In this document: in pieces, positions 45,322 to 54,888 of the stretch
Numbering within the stretch: position 1 is the first letter of the stretch
Layout: every line of letters starts with the position of its first letter
NCBI GenBank assembly: GCA_002786025.1
Contig: NHNW01000064.1
Span: 62,001 to 126,000 of the forward strand
Source: Zasmidium citrigriseum
Lineage: Eukaryota > Ascomycota > Dothideomycetes > Mycosphaerellales > Mycosphaerellaceae
Direction of reading: 5' to 3'
Length of the DNA stretch: 64,000 nucleotides
Notes under the pieces: model-generated
The model's input: the letters and a program-made list of their open reading frames with translations, nothing else
What the model was told of the DNA's origin: nothing
Database searches by the model: none
Made by a program: the position numbers and the translations under genes

Positions 45322-45609
45322 TTACTGCTGCTGCTGCTTCTTCTCCTCACAGATTACGCAGTGAGCCTCGCTCAATTTGATGGTCGGCGTCTTGGTAGCG
45401 TTCTTCATGCGCATAGTGTGCAAGCAGGCATAGGTAACGATTTGAGCTGCTGGGCCCTCGCATGATGGGCATTTCTTCTCGAACGACCTTGACTGTGGCT
45501 GTCCTTTCCCGGCGCATACGTGTTGGCCATGAGGCTCGTCTGTGCAAATCCAGGAGAGCGTCCATTCGTGGTCGCAGACCGTGAAATTGTAAGGAGCGTC
45601 GATGCACAT
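45322..45609 (-). CDS. Small Cys/His-rich Met-Cys protein, array member 7 (long form)
   Basis: 95 aa. C2, C12, H14, C22, C32, then C47-P-S-C50, C62-L-H64 and C84-V-I-C87, ending in a short Gln run (KKQQQQ). A TATA element (TATAAAC, minus strand, 45733-45727) lies about 118 bp upstream. Its start context equals that of member 5. Same CCHC, CxxC, CxH, CxxC order as members 4 and 6. Confidence 0.65.
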   Translation of the reverse strand: MCIDAPYNFTVCDHEWTLSWICTDEPHGQHVCAGKGQPQSRSFEKKCPSCEGPAAQIVTYACLHTMRMKNATKTPTIKLSEAHCVICEEKKQQQQ

Positions 45610-46267
45610 TTCGAGTGACTGGGGTTGTTGAGAGCTGATTGAGAGTTCGTACAGTGATTCGGATATTGTTGAGCTCGGTGGAAGCCTTGAGTGTCGTTGA
45701 AAGCGGAGGAGTGCCTCAAGTTGACTGTTTATACATGACAGGGAGGAGGGTCACGGGCATGATCAACCTTGTTTGTCCATGTTCAATGCCAAAGCGATTT
45801 CCAAACGTGCCTATAGCACAGGGACATGCCTTGTGCAGGTACCAACAAGAGCGTGGGCACGGCAAACTGGCGATTTCAACAATCCATGGAAGTCATACTG
45901 TTGAAGCAAAGAACCAGTGGCTGCCACCAGTCGTGCGAAATGTATCGCTCGCCAGCAGCATACTTGCCAGACCAGCAGCGTCCGGAGAGCCCTCGCACTT
46001 TTCAATGCATCTAATGACGCTAGTGGATTCTTGTGGCCTGAATACCGCCTGTTCTCGGCAAATGTAGTCACTCTCCGTTACAAGTTGGTCATGGCAATGG
46101 AGAGGGAGCTGATATCATAACACAAATCGTAGTATCTAGCCAAAACGAGACGTTCTGAGGGTTAACAATCGCTTCAGCATCACGGCTGCAGCCTCAGCCA
46201 GCCTTGGCACGCCCAACAGCCTCACAAATAGAACATTGCAAGAACGACTTCACACCCATAGGATTTG

Positions 46268-46918
46268 TCAACGTCTAGGGGGACGTCTTGGACTGCCTTT
46301 GCTCCTCGATCGCCTGTCGGCATCCCTCGTATAGCTCCCGTACCTATACTTTCCCATTCCTGGCACTTTGAGATAATCTGACGACTCTGCCGGTTGAGCT
46401 TCGCGGAAGTATTCAGCCGCTAGGCTTGGGCGTTCGTTGGAAGGAGACTTGGTTGTTCTTGAGCTGGGATCCTCGTTCCTCTTTGGGGTCTTCGGTTCGT
46501 ACTCTGTCGACTGCTGATCTCGGGTCGAATGCGTACGGTCGTGGTCTTGCTTCGGTTGAAAGGAATCGCCTTCTTCTCCTCCTGCTGTCGGATTTTCGGT
46601 TCTGGCAGCAGGGATGTTCTCCATTGGCACCTCAGTCTTCACTTCTGCGCCAGTCTTGAGATTCTCCTCGTGGTATACCTTCCTGGTCATCTCCTTGACA
46701 CCTTGCGCTGTTGTCAACGTGAAACGCCCCTTTGTTCTCTCCCGCTCCGCCTGCTCTCGTTTGCGAGGATTTTCGATCTCCTTGATACAGTCGTCGCATT
46801 TCGAGTGCCGCTCTTCGATTTTGGAAAACCGCTGCCTCTCGCACAGCGTCGGGCATAGACGAGTAGTGCAGCTTTCCAGATGCCTGCAGTCCCAGCGTAG
46901 AAGGGCCAGCCAACACAT
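46268..46918 (-). CDS. Cys/His-rich Met-Cys protein with long charged tail, array member 8
   Basis: 216 aa. The N-terminal 44 residues carry the array plan (C2, C11, H13, C22, C41-D-D-C44; MCWLALLRWDCRH). The remaining 170 residues are a charged, low-complexity tail rich in Glu, Lys, Arg, Ser and Thr, probably disordered, ending RRPPRR. Upstream in-frame codons give no ATG. A TATA-like TTTATATG lies about 150 bp upstream. A fusion of the family module to a disordered tail could act as an adaptor; this is inference. Confidence 0.6.
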   Translation of the reverse strand: MCWLALLRWDCRHLESCTTRLCPTLCERQRFSKIEERHSKCDDCIKEIENPRKREQAERERTKGRFTLTTAQGVKEMTRKVYHEENLKTGAEVKTEVPMENIPAARTENPTAGGEEGDSFQPKQDHDRTHSTRDQQSTEYEPKTPKRNEDPSSRTTKSPSNERPSLAAEYFREAQPAESSDYLKVPGMGKYRYGSYTRDADRRSRSKGSPRRPPRR

Positions 46919-47277
46919 CCTGGGAGTATGAAATTGGTATGTTCGAGATCTTTGGAATGCCTGATTCACATTAGAGCGCTTCAGTACACATGCACGTCAT
47001 GCGATAGCGCGCTTTCGAATTTTGACACAAGCTCAATGGTCATCGAGATCAAGTTCTTGGGGAATCATATAAAGGAAAACATCGAAGTCACGTTCGCGGT
47101 TCAGTTTGTGCCTGACCAAGTGGCAGATTGTACCGTGCGATGATTCGGGTGACCCAAGTAAATGCGTAATGCATACAACAGAAGCAAATGCAGGTGCACT
47201 CCTGGAACTCCAAGAGATACCTTGCATTGCCAATCGATTGCAAACGATATCAAGAAGCGATAGTATTCTAAACATAA

Positions 47278-47712
47278 TCAATTGGTTGAAGCTCGCTTCG
47301 CCTCAGCCTCAGCCTTAGCCTCAGCCTTGCCTGTCCCAGACGCCTTCCTCTGGGGCTGCATTGGCTGGCATACAGCACATTTCCTCTTCTTCTTCATTAC
47401 TTCTCCAACGAAATACACATCCGTCCACTTCTCCACGTCGCTGCTCGGATGCAGAGTCTTCACTTCGAAGTGCATACACCCATCGTAGCGTGTGATTGTG
47501 CCTTGTCTTGGCATGTCTTCGCCCGCGAACTTTCCTTCGCATTCGTAGCAAAAGTCGCATGTCTCGTCATCCTCTGTGGGCTCGACTTGTGATCTGTGAT
47601 AGCGTTCTCTGTTCTCGGGCTCAATTTGAAACTGCTTTTCAGGGCAGAGTGCGATGATACGAAGCCGTAGAATTTTGCACTTGGTGCATCTGCAGAGGTT
47701 GCCAGAGCACAT
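47278..47712 (-). CDS. Cys/His-rich Met-Cys protein, array member 9 (divergent long form)
   Basis: 144 aa. C2, C7, C9, C12 and C23 replace the usual CCHC block (no His at position 13-14). Downstream are C52-D-F-C55, a C-M-H motif (YDGCMHFEV) and a final KCAVC, so the long-form order CxxC, CxH, CxxC is kept. The C-terminus is an Ala/Lys/Glu repeat (KAEAKAEAEAK) coded by a short GCCTCA-type repeat at about 47295-47330. The upstream in-frame codons include no ATG. Confidence 0.55.
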   Translation of the reverse strand: MCSGNLCRCTKCKILRLRIIALCPEKQFQIEPENRERYHRSQVEPTEDDETCDFCYECEGKFAGEDMPRQGTITRYDGCMHFEVKTLHPSSDVEKWTDVYFVGEVMKKKRKCAVCQPMQPQRKASGTGKAEAKAEAEAKRASTN

Positions 47713-48014
47713 GTCATACGCTATCGACTTTTGTGGATAGATATTGTGCAAGATGCCGCTGGCCTTGGTTGGAAAAGCTTCTGTACCAGACGTTGGACCA
47801 GTGGCCGATACTATGTTCGATAAAATCTTCAGAACTGTGCTGTCTAGAGGATCATGTCATGACTGCGGAGGGCTTGTTGATACCATGATTGTAGCAAATG
47901 GTATTGAAGCTACGAAACAAATTGCTGTGTCCACAGCCTCAGAGCAACTAACAAAAGCAAATCCGCCAGATCTTCAATAACGCTCACAAGTGATGAAATA
48001 CAAATCGGGTGACC

Positions 48015-48524
48015 TCAACATCCAGTCTCAAAGATGATGCCACCACTGACTCCTCCGGAGCCAGAGTCAGTATTGGCCTTCTCCCTCTCCGTTTCCTTCT
48101 TCGCCCGCTTCTCCCCAGCCGCCGATTTGTCGGCCGGCCCTTCTCCCACCTTTGAATCGCCTCCACATTTCGAACAGAGATTCACCCCCTCAGCCAGAAC
48201 CATGCTCAGGTGACAATTGGGCTGGCGGTTGTGATGATGAAAGATCGTGACCTCTTTGCAGTCGCAACTAGGACAGTGGTACATTCCTCCGAAACACATC
48301 TCCAAGTCGGCCGCCTTTGCCGTTTCGCAAAGAGCGCAATCACCCGTCAAGCGCTTTTCGTCGATGATCTCGAGAAGAGTATAGTCGTGATATGAAAAGA
48401 CGACGTCATGTGTAGACGAAGAACTGTCGTCGGCGCAGACCACGGCATGCTTGTGCTTGTCGGGTAAGATGAGAAGTCGGCCCTTCATGGGTGTGCGTCG
48501 AGGCTTAGAGTTCCGATCAGACAT
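48015..48524 (-). CDS. Cys/His-rich protein, array member 10 (extended N-terminus)
   Basis: 169 aa from the ATG at 48524. A TATA element (TATAAAT, minus strand, 48628-48622) 98 bp upstream supports this start over the internal Met-Cys at 48299. The N-terminal 60 residues are new to the family. Then come CALC, MCFGGMYHCPSCDC, a His cluster (FHHH) and CSKC, with a charged C-terminus. It lacks the exact C-x8-C-x-H and is the most divergent member, assigned by position, strand and ligand content. Confidence 0.5.
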   Translation of the reverse strand: MSDRNSKPRRTPMKGRLLILPDKHKHAVVCADDSSSSTHDVVFSYHDYTLLEIIDEKRLTGDCALCETAKAADLEMCFGGMYHCPSCDCKEVTIFHHHNRQPNCHLSMVLAEGVNLCSKCGGDSKVGEGPADKSAAGEKRAKKETEREKANTDSGSGGVSGGIIFETGC

Positions 48525-49164
48525 CGAGTATCGAGTTGGAGTTGAGAAGGATTTCAGGATCTGAAAGTGTTTTGCTGAGTGCGCCAGTAGAGAGGTGGCT
48601 TACGCCTTGTGCTGTCTCTGAATTTATATTGCTCTGGGAGTGGCAAAATTGGGTCACTGGGATCGTACAGCGGATGATCTTGGGTAAAAAGGAGCAAGCA
48701 GATGCGTTGAAGCAAGCGGCTACCAGAACAGCTAATCGCATTTCGACAGCACGGGTCTGTTTCATGCGCGGCAGAACAATCAAGTCAGACATCATGACCT
48801 TCTAGTACAATCGAATGCGATATTGCCCATCCATGTTCTGCCTTGATGCTCATAAGCCGTTTGGCATCTACGTGCTAATTTTTGAGTAAATACAGTTAGA
48901 TGAGGTCACTTTTATTTACTTAGTCCAACAACTTCTTGAAAAATCTTACGAGTTCAGTGGCAGTGCTACTAGATATGGTACATCTCAATGGAAAGGTTCA
49001 ATACACGTCTGATGTCAAATACTAGAGTACAAGTATGAAACGCTCATGAAGCTCGAGTCCAGAGACCAAGCTACACCAATTCGAGAGACATTCATCCAGC
49101 GACGTCTTGCACCACAACGAACCCTGTCACTTGCAATACTTCAAGCCTAGCTCATCGTTGAGGA

Positions 49165-49407
49165 TCACTGTCTCCTCGGCGACCAGTAACTATAATGGAC
49201 TTTCGGTTTCTTGGGTGTTGGCGGCTGCTTGCTCGTACGTTTCTTCGCATCGCGAGGGTGCGGCCTTCCGTTGGTGCACCAGAAGCAGTTCAAGATTGAA
49301 GGCGTGTCATCGATTTCCTCAATGTCAGTGCAACGAGTCCCGCACATGTCGATTATCCTCATGCTGGCGTGACCGCACAAATGACGTATTCGGACTCCGT
49401 CACACAT
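49165..49407 (-). CDS. Small Cys/His-rich Met-Cys protein, array member 11
   Basis: 80 aa. C2, C11, H13, C22 (MCDGVRIRHLCGH), C26, then C41-F-W-C44 and a basic tail rich in Lys, Pro and Arg (KKRTSKQPPTPKKPK). Short form. A TATA-like CATATATG lies about 165 bp upstream. The first CxxC sits at the same positions as in member 8. Confidence 0.6.
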   Translation of the reverse strand: MCDGVRIRHLCGHASMRIIDMCGTRCTDIEEIDDTPSILNCFWCTNGRPHPRDAKKRTSKQPPTPKKPKVHYSYWSPRRQ

Positions 49408-49805
49408 TTCTGAGAGTCCTGGAACTTGTAGGTTGGTAAGTTCGATGGTGAGAAGAAGTGGAAAGGTCTGACGCTCGTAAATTGGTCGGTTGTCTGCTGA
49501 GAGAGCCGGAGGTTGAGGAAGGTGTGCATCGACAAGCTGCTGGATAGAAGTCTAGCTTTGTATACGCTCTTCACATATATGTCATGTGAGAAGCCATGCG
49601 GTGGAAAGCTCGAAGCTTGGAGAGACAACAGGAACAATCTGTGGGAGCAGTCGTCGTAAGGGTGGCCGTGTGGGGAAAACATTTCAGCATAGCTTACGGC
49701 AAAACTACCACTTCATACATCGCAACCACATGGCAAAGTCAAACATGCGCCACCATCGACAAGAGCACCACTCTCATCAATCATGGTCATCTCTCTCGTA
49801 TCTCC

Positions 49806-49991
49806 CTACTTGCCAACCTTGCGGCCTCCGCCACCACGGACCCGCTGACAGTTTGGGCATTTCTCGCGGCTCGTTCGGATGCCGCCCGTGCTGCCGCCAC
49901 CGGCGCACATCTTGGTGGGCTGAGCGCAACGCTTAGTAGGAGTGTGTATCTCGTGGCCGCAGGCGTATCGGGTGTGGTAGCCGGAGCACAT
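49806..49991 (-). CDS. Small Cys/His-rich Met-Cys protein, array member 12
   Basis: 61 aa from the Met-Cys start. C2, C11, H13, C22 (MCSGYHTRYACGH), C29, then C45-P-N-C48 and a Gly/Arg/Lys tail. The frame also has an ATG at 50141, which would add a 50-residue Ser/Pro/Thr-rich leader, but a CATATATG element overlaps that codon, so the shorter form is preferred. Rightmost, most upstream member. Confidence 0.6.
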   Translation of the reverse strand: MCSGYHTRYACGHEIHTPTKRCAQPTKMCAGGGSTGGIRTSREKCPNCQRVRGGGGRKVGK

Positions 49992-50168
49992 GATGACAGC
50001 GGTCTGGGGATGTGTGTTCGGGGTGTTGTTATGAGAAGGGCTTTCGATGTTTGGTGGTTTGCGTGCGGGGGCTAAGGTCTTGATAGGAGCTTGTTCCCGC
50101 TGCGTTTGATGGGAAGAGGGGGAGGCAGAAGTTGGAGGCATATATGGACATTGTGATGCGCTGCTGGA

Positions 50169-50809
50169 TCATTCAATGGCATCTCGCAGATGCCCATTGA
50201 CTGCAATCAATAAGCTTCTCTCGATCGAGTCCATGGTGAAGAGGCTCAGAACCGTCGAATTGAATGGCTTCTGCTCGCATCGTGGCAGAATATCATATCC
50301 ATCCTGCTCTTCTTCAGTTGGGACGTGGTCTTTGATCTTCGTACGGGTTGGTGAAGACATTGACTGAAGCCTGGGAACTCCTTCACAAATTGATAGCCGC
50401 AACGTTTTCGTCAACGTTGAAGGCGGAAATACTTCATACTGCAAGTCAAAGTCCCAGAAGGAGCGTGTGAAGTTGGCAAGTGAAGTGAATGCCCGGGACC
50501 CAGTCCGGGCCAATCGGCAACTGACGGGCAAGCGTCGGCCAGGATTGCAGCGAAGGAGCGACGACGGGCAGGGGAGGAGGAAACGGATCGTCTGGTGTTC
50601 AACCTCACCTCTTCCTTCACATCTACAGCACCAGAATCCTCTGGCTGCACAGCGTTCTCGACAAATTCGAGATTCACGAGCGAGAAGATGTCGATACCAC
50701 GCCGATCCACGCGCCCGGAGTGACTCCCGAGGAAGAGCTCCAGCAAGACGAGCAGCGCCAGATGGCCCACGAGCAGCAACGACGAGAGCCTTCGAATATC
50801 GGTCAGCAC
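50169..50809 (-). CDS. Possible secreted or membrane-anchored protein, two exons
   Basis: Exons 50809-50609 and 50438-50169 give 156 aa; donor GTGAGG and acceptor TTGCAG keep frame. Residues 8-28 are strongly hydrophobic (LSSLLLVGHLALLVLLELFL), a signal peptide or anchor, followed by RVDRR, a Kex2-type site. The rest is acidic and polar, with only two Cys and no recognisable domain. The 170-nt intron is longer than others here, and open frames overlap on both strands, so the model is tentative. It lies just upstream of array member 12 on the same strand but lacks the array motif. Confidence 0.4.
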
Positions 50810-52525
50810 TGACTGGCGAATGTACTAGCGGGATTTTGGAGCTTTCAAGCTGATTATGAGCCTGCTCATCGCTCGTCGGAGGAGAGTAACGGCAGAGCGG
50901 AGACGCGTGCCCAGCAACACGACCATGGAAGGCATTGAGGCCCAAGAAAGAGCTACGGACGATTGGCAATCACCAAGATATCAGAGAGCAGATGCTCATG
51001 GGTGAGCGGCAGATGCGAGCATGCCTGCGAGCCCTGACCGACAGCCCTCTTCTTCATGGCCACCGCGGCTGTACGATTGACGCGCCCGGCAGTCCGACCA
51101 GAACAAGTCCTTTGGAGCTGCATCTCTAGCTTCTGAAAAATCATAGTCTGTCAAGACTTTACTTGTTTCGCCGCTCGGCCGTCTGACAGACCTCGTCCGC
51201 AAAGTCGCCCAGCCGAGGAGCCGATTTCTCGTCTTCTGCCCAAGGATAGAAGCGCCAACGACACGCATCGCTCGTCAGCACACCACGTCGATGGCCACCA
51301 ATGCACACCTCGGTCAGAATTTGCTTGCGTGCAGCACCTGATGGCCCTGCCAACGAGCCAGCCAGTGCTTCGTGAGACAGCGAACTTCGCGGCCGGCTGC
51401 AGTGCAGGCCTTGTCAGTGTCGTCATCAGCGATACGTTTCTTTTCGAATTCAACATCCCCACTGAGCGATTTCTGATGACCAGTGTTCACGAAGCTTTCG
51501 GCAACTGAGACTTCGAAGTCGACAACATGTCGATATGCACAAATCGATTGGAGCAGCACTCTACACCACTTTTCGGCCGGCATCTCAACTACATCAAATG
51601 TCTGGGTCATATTGTGGAGAAGCAGAAGCATCCGACGAGCCGAAGCCATAGACTTTGAACGGTTTGCTGACTTTGACTTTGCCCTGGGCGTCTCCTCGGC
51701 AGCGCCCGCTTATTCATTGCGCAATCATGCGGCTCTTGCTGGGACACTCTTCACATTCATGGCATTCAAGATAACGCAGCCACGGTACGCTCGATAACAA
51801 CAATCATGCCTCTCGCTGAACATACAGACTCGTGACATCAACGACCCCGGACTCCGATGTCCCACAGCTTTTACTCCGAACCTCGAACTCATGGCTAGGA
51901 CAGACATCGCCGGAGATGCTCGACGATCCGAGGCAATATTTCACAAACTGTTACACACAAAAAGTCCCTGGCCCCCACGATGGCGTATGATCTGGAGTAT
52001 ATTCTCTGGAGCCGCAACGCCCAGCAAAGCTTGACGAGCTTGGCCTCAACTTCACTTTGCCTCTGACCAAATAATCATCCCAGCCCTGGATCGATCGTGG
52101 TCAGAAAGCCTGTGGGCCTCCCCAACGGCTGGGAGAAAGTTGTGCTCGACTGCTGGACCTGATCACGTACCGCGCTTCAACATCAGCGGCTTTCTAGAGT
52201 CGGCATCCAGGAGTAAGACTCTCTGCGATGTCTCTGTCTGGCCAAAGTGCAGATCACCTCATCACGACGCGCGGTGTGTCGCTTCTCGGTTCCACGAAAA
52301 TGTGCAGCACTGCAAATGCCTCAAGAGGTCGCAGTGGGCGCGAGGTAAGTGAGACGCCAACTTTGATGCCCTTGACCGCGTCTGCTTTTGTTTTCGTCTC
52401 ATCAAATCCTGAGCATTATCTCTCTCATATGGCTATCTGGCCGCACCCTGAAGTCAGACAGAAATTCCCGCGGGCATACTCCATGACGATTGGCAGCAGA
52501 TAAGGCTATCGACACCAGCGACAGC
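50810..52525. other. Intergenic with one possible relic
   Basis: Apart from the frame pair at 51159-51649, I see only short overlapping frames. The right end must hold the promoter of the MFS gene. Confidence 0.5.
51159..51649 (-). pseudogene. Possible frameshifted gene relic
   Basis: A frame with a true ATG at 51649 runs 111 codons (MPAEKWCRVLLQSICAYRHV, then AGREVRCLTKHWLA) and stops at 51314. An overlapping frame, open from about 51353, continues to 51159 with similar composition (EVCIGGHRRGVLTSDACRW, RFYPWAEDEKSAP). No intron fits the overlap. A single-base indel in the overlap would explain the pair, either a real mutation or a sequence error. Family unknown; two chance frames cannot be excluded. 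Confidence 0.3.
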
Positions 52526-54285
52526 ATGAACGATCCTCAAATTCCTCTCAGACCAGTGGGCTCCTTCACCTCCGCGGAGACGACGGATTCGGCTATTTCC
52601 CCAAAGCACATCTCGCCTTCGTGGACACCACCACACAAGCCTCAGCGCGAGACTGTTGACGTCCCGGCCGATGTGCAACTCGCCCTCTGTCTCAAAGGCT
52701 TCGATGTCGACCGCCATGGCGTCGTGCGCTGGAGACACAACAGCGTCACGAGCGTGCACCCGCGACAATGGCCCGTCTGGCGCAAGTCGTACGACTCATT
52801 GGTCATCTGCTTCATGGAGTTCTTCATGACTATCATCAGCAATGCCGGCTCGTCCATTGTGCCATATGCCATGCATGATCTTGGCATCAGTGAGGAGGTT
52901 GCTTTACTCTGCTTTACGACTTCTTACCTCTTCGGCCAAGCTCTCGGCGGACTGCTACTCCCTCCCGTGGCCGAGTGCTTCGGTGGTCGGATGATCTACT
53001 TGACCTCGACGCTTGCTTACAGCGCATGCTGTGCCGTGCTTGCCGGATGCCCGAAGATTGCGGTGGTTGTTCTCATGAGGTTCATCACTGGCTTCTTGTC
53101 TGCTATGCCGGCTGTGGTCGCTTGTGGGAGTATTGAAAATATGTGGGTACGTATAAACAATCATGATCTATTCTTCCTCCATGTCCTGACTTTCATCAGG
53201 ACACCAAAGCTCGGATCTGGCTTGTGCATATCTGGATCTGCTCTGCTGTCGCCGGACTGGCATTCGCACCTACTTTTGCCACTGCTGTGAGCGAGTCTCA
53301 TCTCAAATGGTATATCTTACTTTCAACGATATATTTCCTTTCATGCTCACATGGTACAGGCCATGGGTCTTCTGGATCGCCGCCATCGCTACCTTGGTTA
53401 TCGCCATACTTTGCTGCTGGATGACCGAGTCTCGTCCATCTCAACTCCTGCAAAAGGAAGTCAAGGATGTGTCGCGTGCCAACAGCTTTGACGGTCTCTC
53501 GCTCGACGATGCCGACTCCAAGCCCAGCGTCAACACTTTCGTCCGAGTTCATCTGGTAAGCATCGATCACAGCACCTCTTCATAAAGGTGTCCCAATTAA
53601 CGATACGTCTCAGGCCCTCCCAATCCGCCTCTTTTGCACCGAACCCATTGTCTTCTTCACCTCTATCATGGGCGCAACCGTCTACGGCATCATCTACCTA
53701 TTCACGCCAGCCCTCCCCGTAATCTACTCCTCGCCACCTTGGAACTTCACCAATCTTCAAACCTCCCTAGTCTCCATCACCATCGGCGTTGGCATCCTAT
53801 TCACCTTCCTCCCGCGGATCTACGACATCCTCCTGCTCCGCCGGAAAGACGCCGCCGCTATCGAGCCGGAAGAGAAACTCTTTGGCTTCTTCGTCGCTGC
53901 GCCGTTACTGGCTGTGGGACTGTGGTGGTTCGCTCTCACTGTGCCTCCACTGTTCCCCATCGCCTCCCCATGGCCATCGATTGCAAGTTTAACGTTCTTT
54001 GGCTTCGCCGTCGTGGAGTTCGACAACGTGCTCTCCGGCTACCTCACCGACACATACACCGCACACGCTGCATCCGCCATCTCGCCTATGAGCTTCCTGA
54101 GGGCGGTGCTGAGTGGTGTGTTTCCGTTGTTCGGAAAGGGAATGTTCACGGGCTTGGGGAGCAATAAAGCGCTGTTTGTGCTTGCAGGTCTCGCGACGGG
54201 CTTCATGGGCGTCGCAATCTGGTTTTGGAGGTGTGGCAGGAGGTTGAGGGTGGGGAGTGGGCTTGCCGGCAGTATGGAGAAGTGA
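52526..54285 (+). CDS. MFS transporter, DHA1 (polyamine/drug:H+ antiporter) type
   Basis: Four exons (52526-53146, 53200-53309, 53360-53555, 53614-54285) give 532 aa. A hydrophilic 85-residue N-terminus carries GFDVDRHGVVRW and HPRQWPVWRKSYD, typical of fungal DHA1 proteins. Membrane segments follow (SSIVPYAMHDLGISEEVALL, TSYLFGQALGGLLLPPVAEC with the motif A region FGGRMIY). A long central loop rich in Ser/Asp precedes the second half. The C-terminal FGFAVVEFDNVLSGYLTDTY and AVLSGVFPLFGKGMFTGLG fit the same group. Substrate unknown; efflux of toxins or polyamines is likely. The codon before 52526 in frame is not an ATG start. Confidence 0.88.
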
Positions 54286-54888
54286 TCTCGAGAGCTTTGA
54301 TGACTGGCGTTTCGGTGGGAAAGGAATGGAAAATTTGGAGTCTGTGGTCTTAGCTGGACGATCCGAATTCACGACGCTGACTTTGATGTGCAGAGTCTTG
54401 CTGCTCGGCGTCACGGAATCATAGATCTCATTCAACACGGCCTTGGTCCATGGCACTGGACGGCTTTCTGCTACTTTTTCACGTCGCTCCAAGGATGAAG
54501 ATTAATAATCGATACCGAAGGCTTCTCAATGCCTGAAGGCGTCTCGGCATGGTTACTATCTGGTAAAGATCCGCCTGCGGCGACCAAGAGCTGTCTCTGC
54601 CGGTATTGCTCAGCGACATCAGCAGCGAGACTGGAGTCTTCCGCCATGTTTTCCGATTCCGCCGTTCCCCTGGACGGAATCCAAGAAGGCTAGGATCGTT
54701 GCTGGGGAGAGAAAACCAGTGCCAGAGTATGAATGATTCTTCTTGCTGGGCACTTCCGTCTTCTCATGCCGGAATCCCGTCAAAAGCGGATATGGGAAGG
54801 ACTCGTAGCACCAAGCGGCCGAAGTTTGTAGAAAGGAGATGAAGTGGCAACTACGCTTGGTCTACAATCACATCCGCCGTCTTCTCGA
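54286..54888. other. Convergent intergenic region
   Basis: Six hundred base pairs between the stops of the MFS gene (+) and the permease gene (-). No gene seen; frames at 53989-54492 (-) overlap the MFS exon and are shadows. Confidence 0.5.

Larger units (their letters stand above)
40892..49805. other. Spacers of the small-gene array
   Basis: Eleven gaps of about 300-660 bp separate the twelve genes. None holds a convincing gene on either strand. TATA-like elements are seen 98-165 bp upstream of members 5, 6, 7, 8, 10, 11 and 12. No direct repeat long enough to mark recent unequal crossing-over was noticed, and no transposon piece. Confidence 0.5.
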
